A DNA stretch of 13,170 nt from Ophiocordyceps camponoti-saundersi (nom. inval.) (taxonomy: Eukaryota > Ascomycota > Sordariomycetes > Hypocreales > Ophiocordycipitaceae), in contig PDHQ01000639.1 in assembly GCA_003339415.1 (NCBI GenBank), forward strand, positions 1 to 13,170. The letters are read 5' to 3'. The notes beneath the pieces were generated by a model that worked only from the letters and a program-made list of their open reading frames with translations, was not told the origin of the DNA and did no database searches. Within the stretch, counting starts at the first letter, position 1. Each line of letters starts with the position of its first letter. The position numbers and the translations under genes are program-made. This document shows positions 1 through 8,900 of the stretch, one piece after another.

Positions 1-130
<130 letters not shown>

Positions 131-480
131 CTAAAAGTAAGTTTAAGTTAATTTTAAGCTAAGTATAATAAAGATTTATACTAACTTTAAGGTAAGATTA
201 TATTTATACTTAAATAATACCTTTATACTCTTATTACGCTACGCGGCTATTATATTATTATTTTAAGCCCTAAGTTAAAGGCCGATATTAATAATAATAA
301 TATATTACGTAAGATAATATATTAGTATATAAAAAATATATTAATCTTAACTTAACCTTAAGTTAGCTATAAATCGAAATTATATTAAATATTAATATAT
401 TTTTAAACTTAGCTCTTTTTTAATATACGTATCTATTATTTACTCCCTTAGTAGCTTATACTCTAAGTATTATATTAGCT

Positions 481-615
481 ATTTCGTTCCGCCCGCGCGC
501 TAGGACGCTATCGCTTATAAATATAATAACTCTAATTACGCCTTATCGCGCGTAACTTAAGGATTATAATCTTTTCGCGTTCGCGCTACCGCCTACGCTA
601 TTATCTTAAGTATAG
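481..615. other. CpG-rich, CpA-free patch
   Basis: This patch is far richer in G+C than its flanks, with many CGCG and GCGC words (GCCCGCGCGC near 492-501, TCGCGCG near 545-551), yet it has almost no CA or TG. RIP here evidently removed CpA/TpG and left CpG intact. It is probably what remains of a GC-rich coding or terminal part of a transposon. Neither strand gave a recognisable protein in the frames I tried. Confidence 0.55.
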
Positions 616-1019
616 CGCGACTAAATTAAATATAATAATATAAAAAAAGTACCCCCTTATTAAAATTATATTAATTATATAAGTAAGTAAAAGCTAGCTA
701 TTAACGCTTATTAAGAATAAGTATCTTAGCTAATAATAGCTTATTACGCTTATACGAAAATAAATATTTATTATAATAATATATATATAGCTTATTTTCT
801 AAATTTAGATATTATATAAGCTAATATTAACTTAATAAATAATCTTTATAATAGTAGCCTTAGCTTAAGCTTTAGCTATCTTTATAAGTAATAATATATT
901 TTTATATAAAGATTAGTATACTAAGGTAAGTTTAATAATAATATAATCTTTATTTAAGTTTAAGTTAATATTTAATTAATATCGTTAATATACTAATATT
1001 GCTTACTTTATACTCCTAG

Positions 1020-1058
1020 CTTAGCGGGAGGCGCGTTCTCCTTAGCGTCCGCGCTAAG
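1020..1058. repeat. GC-rich inverted repeat (CTTAGCG / CGCTAAG)
   Basis: CTTAGCG at 1020-1026 is the reverse complement of CGCTAAG at 1052-1058, enclosing a GC-rich loop that itself carries another CTTAGCG (1041-1047). It lies just before a T-rich tract. It could be a transposon-terminus remnant; no target duplication was identified. Confidence 0.5.
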
Positions 1059-1084
1059 AGTAATATTAAGGGACTTTAGTCTTA

Positions 1085-1145
1085 AAGTTTTTTTTTTATT
1101 TTTATTATTTTTATTTTTCCTTTTTATTATTTTTATCTTTTATAT
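1085..1145. other. T-rich low-complexity tract
   Basis: A run of nearly pure T with scattered A and two C, of the form TTTTTATT repeated imperfectly. It could be a decayed poly(A) tail of a minus-strand retroposon or a simple repeat. Nothing in the sequence decides between these. Confidence 0.5.
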
Positions 1146-1190
1146 TTTACTAAATTAACTCCTTTATAAGAGATTCTTTTCTAACTTTTA

Positions 1191-1990
1191 TAAAATATTA
1201 TAAAATAAAGTATATTAAGTAATTACTAAGATTAATCTAAGACTAATATAACTCTAAGTTAAAATCGAAGTAAAGTCTTATAAACCGCGGACTAAATCCG
1301 AAAAGAAAGAATAAGTAAATAATATTAACTTATAATAAGTTATTATTAGGTACTAAAATATCCGAATTATTAAATATTAACTAAATATTAGTTAAAGTAT
1401 ATTTATAACTTATTAAAATAGTAATTATAGTTTTTAATATATTAATATTTTAATAATCGCTATTATTAGAATTATTTTTCTAAATCCGATTATACCTTAA
1501 GTAATAAAAGATAATTATTATAAAAATAACCTAGCCTTATTACTAATTAGTATTAATTAAGTATTTTTCCTAAGCTAAATAAGAGACTAATATTATATTT
1601 CGCTTTTATCGTAATATATAAGTTAATAGCTATAAGAAACTTTATATATATATATATTAACCTAATTAATAAAGTTTAGGTATTTTTACTAGATTATATA
1701 GCTAAAAGAATATTATATCTTCTATCTAATATACTCTAATAGAAAAAACTACGAATAATTAATTTAATAACTTTATTTATAATTTCTTACTTAAATAAAA
1801 GTATAGAAAAAATTAACATATTATATATATGTTTAGCTATACTCCCTCTTACTTTTAATTCCTATTATATTAATAATATATATTATATTAATATTATACT
1901 AATCTTAGATCGGTATTATCTTAAGTTCGACTTTTTTTTATATATACTTCTAACCTCCTACTTTATTTATATAGAGATAGTAATCTCTGC
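1191..1990. other. AT-rich relic, possibly plus-strand coding, unclassified
   Basis: AT-rich and RIP-degraded. Between about 1255 and 1680 two plus-strand frames stay readable for long distances if TAA/TAG are taken as former Gln/Trp codons. In sequence this AT-rich that is weak evidence, and no domain motif was recognised. Tc1/mariner- and LINE-type motifs were looked for by eye and not found. Confidence 0.35.
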
Positions 1991-1991
1991 G

Positions 1992-2020
1992 ACGCGTGTT
2001 ACGCGTATTTAACGCGTGTT
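1992..2020. repeat. Three copies of a 9-bp ACGCGTGTT motif
   Basis: ACGCGTGTT occurs at 1992-2000, ACGCGTATT at 2001-2009 (one TG-to-TA change from the others) and ACGCGTGTT at 2012-2020. Two copies keep an unmutated TG although the surroundings have almost none. The block sits about 20 bp upstream of the readable start of the LINE ORF1 relic, so it may be a short tandem repeat in that element's 5' untranslated/promoter region. That role is inferred. Confidence 0.6.
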
Positions 2021-2042
2021 ATATTCCTAAGCAGCTAGTAAT

Positions 2043-2800
2043 ATATATATTCTAATATTAGTTAAAGCTATTTTTTATAAGGTAATAAGTAAGAAGTTAA
2101 ACTTTACCCTTAAAGCTTTAATTTAAGCTAGTATAGTTATAAACTCCGCCCCGAACTTTGCCCCCCTTATAGCGCCCCTTATACGCTTAGTTCTAGCGAA
2201 AATAAAAAGGGAGGCTTTTATTTTAATAAAAGATATTTTAATAGTTAATAAAGCTCTAACGCTTATTTTTTAAAAAGTTATTTAAAAAGTTAATAAAGCT
2301 ATAAGCTATTTTATAATAGTAATAGCTTAATAACTTTTTAATAATAATCTTATTATTATATTTAACTTAAAATATAAAAACTTTATTTTAAAAAATAAAT
2401 AAGTAGCTTAAGCTTTTAAAGCGGAGGCTAAGTATATACGCTAAATTTATATTATTATTATTAAAAGTATTTAAATTTTAATAGCTAACTATAATTATAA
2501 TATATTATTTAATATTATTAAAAAGGTAAATAAAGTTAATATAGTTTAGGTAAAAATATTTTAATTTTAATATATTATTAGCGGAGATATTTTATAAACT
2601 TATTTTATTATAAGTTTAAGTAATATAAAGAATATAAATAAGCTTTATTTAAATAAAGTAATTATAAATATAAAAATAATTTATTATAGATTTTATAAAA
2701 ACTTAGTATATTTTAAATAATATTATAAATATTTTAAATTTAGCTATTTTACTAAGTATTACTAAGACTTTTTTTAATATAAATATTATATAATTATTTT
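2043..2800 (+). pseudogene. LINE (Tad1-like) ORF1/gag relic with CCHC zinc knuckle
   Basis: This is a RIP-killed ORF1 (gag-like nucleic-acid-binding protein) of a non-LTR retrotransposon. One plus frame (codons starting at 2088, 2721 and so on) stays in register for about 240 codons, interrupted only by TAA/TAG that fit former Gln/Trp. Near its end a zinc knuckle has exact CX2CX4HX4C spacing: ligand codons at 2721, 2730, 2745 and 2760 now read TAT, TAT, TAT and TAC (all Tyr), as expected from TGT/TGC to TAT/TAC and CAT to TAT. The stretch before it, with ISLSN, INKLYLNKV and INIKIIYYR, resembles the region preceding the first knuckle in fungal LINE gags. The true start is unknown; ATA at 2043 could be a mutated ATG. 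No ORF2 (endonuclease/RT) was recognised downstream, so the copy is probably truncated or disrupted near 2900. Confidence 0.7.
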
Positions 2801-2940
2801 ATATAATAGTAGAGAAAAAAACTACTTTATATAAAAAAAAGAAAGATTTTATTATTATATTTTATATAAAGATATATACTTTATATAATTAAAAAATTAC
2901 TTAAAGTTTTAAAAGTAATAAAGCTATACTAAGTATTACG

Positions 2941-3190
2941 CGCTAGCAATTATAAGGATTTCCTCTAAACATTTTATAGTGATTTCCGAGGATTTCTAAC
3001 TATAGTTATATAACCTCGGAAACCTTATCGTGAAATCCTTAGGAAAACCTTAGTGGGAAATTACCCGGAAATAGAGTCGACCTTTTACTAAGATTTCCCT
3101 ATACCCTCTCCTATCTCCACTAGCACGTGCCTTTATATATTTCACTAGGATCCCGCCCACGAGAGTTTTCCCTCTTTTCTTTCCTTTCTC
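2941..3190. repeat. Low-RIP island with GATTTCC repeats and nested dyads
   Basis: Unlike its flanks this stretch keeps many CA and TG dinucleotides (TAGTGATT, CGTGAAAT, AGTGGG, CCACTAGCACGTGCC, CCCACGAG). GATTTCC occurs at 2957-2963, 2981-2987 and 3092-3098, with GATTTCT at 2991-2997. Opposite-strand versions occur near 3032-3038 (GAAATCC), 3056-3062 and 3067-3072. AAGGATTTC (2954-2962) pairs with GAAATCCTT (3032-3040). An E-box-like palindrome GCACGTGC lies at 3123-3130. This could be the terminal region of a DNA transposon, a small MITE, a solo LTR, or non-repeated host sequence that escaped RIP. No target duplication was recognised. Confidence 0.55.
2983..3022. repeat. 40-bp dyad centred on TAACTATAGTTA
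   Basis: TTTCCGAGG (2983-2991) and CCTCGGAAA (3014-3022) are exact reverse complements. The perfect 12-bp palindrome TAACTATAGTTA (2997-3008) shares the same centre (between 3002 and 3003), with two 5-bp spacers that do not pair well. The coincident centres suggest one ancestral palindrome or a symmetric protein-binding site. Confidence 0.75.
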
Positions 3191-3199
3191 CTTAGCTTA

Positions 3200-5398
3200 G
3201 AATCTTTATTTATAGTACTAATACTATTATTTAGTTAACGCATTTTATAGCCGTAATATTAAGTTTAGTTTCCCTAATAAACTTTACTTTTTTTAATTAT
3301 TATAATTTACTTAACCTCTAGCTTTTACTTAGCGATAATTTTATAAAAATAATAAAAGCTTTATTATAGTTTTTTTAAGGAAGCGAGTATATTATAAATC
3401 CCTTAAAAATATACTTTAGCGCTTTTTTTATAATATACTTTTTACTTAAGTTTTCCTAAAAAGCTCTTAACTTAGTAATACTTATAAAAGCTATAAGCTA
3501 TATAATAAACTTTATAATTTTTAACTAACTTTATAATAGTTCTAAGCGGAGTTTATATAAGTAAACCTTATATTAATAAAGTAGTTATTAATAATTATTT
3601 CTAATATTAAGTTTTTATAAAAAATTATAACCTTATTATAAAATATATAAAAAATTAACTATTTTACTTAGCTTATTTTATTTAATAAGGAAAATTATAA
3701 TATTATTATTATATAAAAGTTTTAGCTTAATATATATAATTATTTTTTATTTTTAAAATTTACTTTTTATTATTTTATTTAAAATAAAAATAAAGCTTTT
3801 TTTTATATTTATAAATAATATAAAATTAATAATTAAAATTCTATTATAAAGCTTAACTTTATTAAAATATTCTTCTATAATAAACTTAAAATATTTATTA
3901 TTTACTCTTTACCGCTTAATATATATATTAAACCTCTCTTATACTTATTACCTCCTCCCCCCTCCTTATACTCTGCCTTTATCTTTACTTTGCTAGTTAT
4001 TCTTAGCGATTTTAACGCTTATTACCCCTTTTAAAACTTTTATAAATATACCTCCTTTTATTCCGTAAAGCTTCTCTCCGCCTTTTACTAACTTCGCCTT
4101 AAATTTCTTACCTCTTTTTATAAAATTATTTAAAAAATATATAAGTAAAAGATTAATATTATTAACTTAATTTAAAATATACTTAACTATATCCTTATAT
4201 ACTTAAGCTTTAATTTTAATTTTTTAGCTTTAATTATATCCCTTGATTTATATTTTTTATTACCTTTTTTTTAGATTTTACTTTAATATTACGATAAAAA
4301 TATTTTAATTTTAATATTTTATAAATAAAAGTAAAAAATTACTTTTTACTTTCTGCTATTTAAGTAAAATTTATACCGGATATTAAGGAATTAATAATAT
4401 AATTATATAAGTAACTAAATATTATAGCTAGCTTAATAGTTTTAAAATTACTTTAATAATATAATTTTTATTTATATTTATAATAAATTTTAAAAATTAC
4501 TTTTACTATTTTTAATATAAAATATATTAAGCGGGATTGATATATATAATTAAATTTTAACTATTAATAAATATATTATAATATTATAATATAATAAAAA
4601 TTATTTATTAAGAAAATAAAAAAGATAATTAAAAATAATTTCTTATTTTTATAAATAATAATTTTAATATTATATAGTTTATAACTTAGTAAATAAGATT
4701 TTATAACTAAGCTCTGCTAAAGCTTATATATACTTTTTTTTAATAAGATATAAACTCCGCTTTTTAATTATTCTTCTCTAAAAAGTTAAAGCTTTTTACT
4801 TATAAGTTTTTTCCTTATCTTTTAGAGAATACCTTATATTTTCCTATCTTTAACCCCTCCTTATTAATAAATATTCCCTCTTAAGTTACCGAAAATAAAG
4901 TCCGCTTTACTTTTTTTAATATTATATTATAAAAATCCGCTAAGCTTAATAATATTCCTATTAGCTTCCTTAAAAGTTATAGATAACCCCTTATAATAAT
5001 CTTAACTAAGCTTTTTTAAAAATATATTATTTATACTTATTTTCTTACTTAATATTAGACTTTTAATATTATAGTTTTCTAGAAAGTAAGTAAAAGCTTA
5101 AAAGTTTATTAAACTTTAAGTAGCTATTATTTTATTTTCTTTCTTAATATTATAAATAAGATCTTTAATATTATATTTATAAAGAAAATATCTTATATAG
5201 TAAAATCTATAAAAGTTTTATTATAAGGTTAGATAAGTAACTAGCTTAATTAGTTTACTAATAGCGTTTTATTCCTTTTAATAAAGTTTATTTATACCGC
5301 TTAAAGCTTATAAGGCTCCGCTTCTTTTTTAATATTAAATATAATAAGCGCTTTTAACTATATCTTATACTTTAAGCTAATAAAAATTCTTAACTTTT
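3200..5398 (-). pseudogene. Unclassified transposon relic interrupted by the Copia element
   Basis: About 2.2 kb of AT-rich RIP-degraded sequence. The reverse complement gives the longer protein-like runs: around 4600-5000 a frame contains KKSKADFIFGNLRG and FKEANRNIIKLS, and around 3900-4110 the minus strand is rich in Lys/Arg/Gly codons, as at the C-terminus of many DNA transposases. I looked for Fot1/pogo motifs (psq-type HTH, DDE) and could not establish them, so no family is assigned. The relic stops at the CTTTT target site (5394-5398) and must have continued at 10716 before the Copia insertion, because both flanks carry the same target duplication. Strand is my best guess. Confidence 0.4.
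5394..5398. repeat. Left target-site duplication, CTTTT
   Basis: CTTTT directly precedes the 5' LTR and is identical to the 5 bp directly following the 3' LTR. Five bp is the usual duplication length for Ty1/Copia integrase. Confidence 0.88.
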
Positions 5399-5562
5399 TA
5401 TTATATAACACACCTTATAGTTTAAGCTATGCCCTACTTAGGGCTTAAGCCCAGTTAGGTTAGTATATTCGACATACTAAATTAGTATAGAGGGGCTACT
5501 AAAGTTAGACTTAGTATTAGTAATATCACTGCCCGATCCGTGATAGCGTGCGTGCCTTAATA
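5399..5562 (+). repeat. 5' LTR of the Copia element
   Basis: This 164-bp LTR aligns without gaps to 10547-10710, with seven differences, all transitions. The ends read TATTA...TAATA, which fits canonical TGTTA...TAACA after RIP of the terminal TG and CA. Inside are the perfect palindrome GGGCTTAAGCCC (5441-5452) and ATCAC/GTGAT arms at 5525-5529 and 5540-5544. Several CA and TG are unmutated, notably in 5527-5555, in contrast to the element's interior. An LTR normally supplies promoter and polyadenylation signals; neither could be located with confidence here. Confidence 0.93.
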
Positions 5563-5582
5563 GGTTATGCGCTTATCGCGCT
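5563..5582 (+). promoter_or_regulatory. Primer-binding site, half-tRNA(iMet) type
   Basis: GGTTATGCGCTTATCGCGCT starts at the first base after the LTR. GGTTATG is complementary to an initiator-tRNA(Met) anticodon loop (CAUAACC), and the following bases match the anticodon stem and D-arm side of fungal tRNA(iMet) with a few mismatches, two of them explicable as C-to-T. This is the internal half-tRNA priming known for Drosophila copia and yeast Ty5, not the usual 3'-end priming. The comparison uses a remembered tRNA sequence, not a search. Confidence 0.72.
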
Positions 5583-5642
5583 AAATTGCGCGTTTTTTAC
5601 GATAATAATCGATATTCCTTATAAGAGATCCTATTTAGGATC

Positions 5643-5957
5643 CGCTTAGCTATAATAAACGCTACTATATTACTAACGCTATTATTTTAGGTAAGTAATA
5701 TACTTAACCCGGTTTATAGAAGACTATTTTAGCTAAGAAAAGCTAAGATAAGCTTTACTAAGGAAAATACTACCTATTTAGGTAATAAGGAGCTTATTTA
5801 AGCTATAAAAAAAAGTTACGATAACCTTATTAAAAAATATAAAGATAGGAGCGATCCTAATAAGTATAGAGAAGCTAAAAGGTTAAGAGAATTAGTAATA
5901 TTAGGAGATATTAATTAAAATAGCGATTAAGTAATTTCGACTACTTCGGTATATTAA
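5643..5957 (+). pseudogene. Short leading frame of the Copia element, function unknown
   Basis: Before the main gag-pol frame, a different plus frame is readable for about 100 codons. It is rich in charged residues (ENTTYLGNKELI, YKDRSDPNKYREAKRLREL) and has few in-frame stops, all TAA/TAG. It ends in a cluster of stops at 5955-5966, overlapping the start of the main frame near 5935. It could be the N-terminal part of Gag separated by an indel, a Gag joined to the rest by frameshifting, or a separate small 5' ORF. No domain was recognised. Confidence 0.45.
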
Positions 5958-8900
5958 TAAGCTTAATAGCGGTAAACTTATAAATACGAATATTAAGGCT
6001 ATAGAGAAATAGTAAGATAAGGAAGTTTATTACTATTATCTTATTATATACTATTATAAGCTTACGATAATCCTCGGAATTTACGATAGCGGCTAGAATT
6101 TAAGTTAATTAGTATATTAGACTTTTATAGCCGTTAAGAAAAAGTATAATATAGCTCCGAGAGTTATTTTCTTATTAATTATAAAGGAAATATATATTAT
6201 AAAGGCGGAGAACTTTATAACGTTCGGTACCTTCGTAAAATATTTTAATCTCCTATAAAGTTAACTCTACGTTATAATAAAGGAACCTTACGAGGAATAG
6301 TTTATTAGCGCTATAATTAACGCTATTAAAACCGTTATACTTTCCCGATATAAAGATTAGATATATAAGCTAGCTAAATAAAAGCCCCTAATAAAGGATA
6401 AGGTCCTAAGTTTCTTCTAGAATTACGCTAAGCTTATCGATAATAAGAAGAAAGATACTTTTTCCGTAGATTAGTATACGAAAAAGTAAGACGAAAAGCG
6501 AGATAATAGCTAAGGAAGAGGTTAAGGCCGCGGTAAAGGCCGTGGCCGCGGAAATTATAGTAGTAGAGCCTCTTCTCCCGCTTAAAAAAGCTAGAAAAGA
6601 TAATATCTTAATTATAAATACTTTATTCCCGAGGGTAGTAAGCCTTATAAGGAAGAAAATTACTAAAAGTTATATTTAAAGCTATACTTACCCTTAAGAG
6701 ATTAGTATTATTAGAAATAAATCGTAATATTAGAAGCTATTACGAAGGCTAAATAAATATATAAACTTATAGCTATTAGCCTTAGTATTACTTAAGATAA
6801 TATTATATATAATTTTAGAGCTAGAAGCTATATATTTAATAACTTAAAATAGTTTATCGAGATTTATAAGAATACCGTAATTAACTTTTTCCGCGCCGCT
6901 AATAGCGGAGATTTATAGCTTTAAAGAGAGGGTAAGGTTAAGATAAACTTACCTAATAATAATTCGATAATTTTATCGTAGGCTTTTTATTATCTTAATA
7001 TTTAAGCGAATTTAATAAGCACGAGCGTTCTAAAGGAAAAGGGCGTTATCGCCGACCTTAAAACGAATTTCCTTATTAAGAGAGGCACTAAAAAGCGTAT
7101 TTACTATCTTAATAATTAACTTCGAGTTATTCGTATTACCGCTACGGGCGGCGATTAAACTATAATTAAGGTATTCGCTACTTTACTATATAAATTACTA
7201 AGGAAGGGCTTAAAAGCTAATTTTACTATTATATATAAGCGCCTCGTATACGCTAGCAAAGAGAAGGTAACCCTAGCTTATTAGAAGATAGGGATTCTAA
7301 TCGATAAAAATACTATTAAAAGCTTCTTATACGAGGCTTATTAATTTACTAAAGCTAATATTATAATTAGTAGGGATTTGCTAGTAAGGCTTATAAGGTT
7401 CCTCGATATTATTTTTTAAGATATTATCGAATATAACTTATTAGGAATAGGCGGCGCCCGCTATTCTCTATACGGAATCGACGCCTTTACGAGATTTTAC
7501 TAGATAATAGCTACTAACTTAAAAAATTAAGCTTTTAAGCTTCTTCGTAGATAGAAAAGATAGGTTAATACCTTTTTTAGAGGAATTCCTATAGCTATAA
7601 TAGCTTTCGATAATATATAGAAGTTTAAGAGCGAGGTAATTAAGGCCTAGGCTTTTTAGAATAGATTTATTCTATATTATTTAACCCTATATAACCCTTA
7701 ATAAAACGGTCTTATAGAGAGAGCTAGCAGAACGCTTTTAACGATAGTAAGAGCTATTTATCTATATATATAGCTTCCCGTAACCCTTTAGCTATATTAT
7801 ATATCGATAGCAGCGTACGTTACGAATTTACTACTTACGAAAGGTAAAGAGAGCCCTCTCGAGAGGGTTATAAAAACGCTTAATTTACCCTATAAATATA
7901 ATATTAGCTACCTTCACGCCTAAGGTTATACGGTATATATAACGAAGCCGAAAGAGAAGATCGTAAGGTCTAAAAAAATAACTCCTCGAGCCTAAAAAGG
8001 TTATTTTATTAGTATTAAGAGCTTATATAGCTATATCTTTAAGATTTAGCTTCCTAATTAAGAGATCGTTATTTATATACGAGATATACGCTTTATTAAT
8101 TATGCCGGTGCCCCTACTATTAAAGAGGACTTATTAGTTAAATTTAAGGCTTATTTAGAAGAAAAAGGTAAAATTATCGAATTTAAACTTATTATTCTTC
8201 CTTATAAGGAGAAAGAGAAAACTTCTTATAGCTAAACTAGCGGTATTAATATTTTATAGTCCTCTAATATATCGAGTATTAAAAAATAATCGAGGAAATA
8301 TTTAACTATTATAGCCGGATTATTAGATATATCGAATTCGAACGTTTAAGAGGAATTTATAAAGCTATTAAAAGAGCGTTTTAAAACGCCCGAGGGATAC
8401 TCTTCGCACCTTCTCTTACTAAATCCCACGCCTTATTAAGGCAAAGAGGCACTACGCCCGTTTTTCGATAAGAATACGCTTTTTTAATTAATCGAGGAAA
8501 TTAATAAAGAGGTATAACTATTACTAATAGCGCCTATAACTTTAAATCTTCCTAGTAGCTAGGTTTATAATACTAATAATCGTAATAATCCTAATAAATT
8601 AGCTAGTAACTTATAAAATCTTTAGCCGATTAACCTAATACTTAAAAAATAACTTTCTTAATATTTGCGTAAGCGTAAGGCGTTAACCTTATCTTCTACC
8701 TTAATAGAATTAATATAATAACGCTATAAGCGTTATTTAACGGAAAAGATCTATAGTACCGAGCTAATAAGACGTTCGAAGAGGCTTATATAAGCTAATT
8801 TAGCTAGTATTCTTAAACCCTCTTCGCTATATATTTTCTTCGCCGATAAGGATAAATATATCGATTAGGCGCTTATAATAATTCTCTTAGCTTTAGCTAT

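Noticed and set aside
1255..1680. Plus-strand Tc1-like transposase
   Set aside because: Two frames are equally open once stops are masked, and none of the expected Tc1 blocks appears; openness in AT-rich RIP sequence is not evidence of a gene.
2941..3190. tRNA or structured ncRNA in the low-RIP island
   Set aside because: The dyads do not form a cloverleaf, no B-box-like GGTTCGAATCC was seen, and the repeated GATTTCC motif fits a transposon end or regulatory repeat better.
3200..5398. Fot1/pogo (Tc1/mariner) transposase on the minus strand
   Set aside because: A Lys/Arg-rich C-terminal part and a loosely HTH-like start were suggestive, but no DDE block or other diagnostic motif could be aligned, so the family was not assigned.
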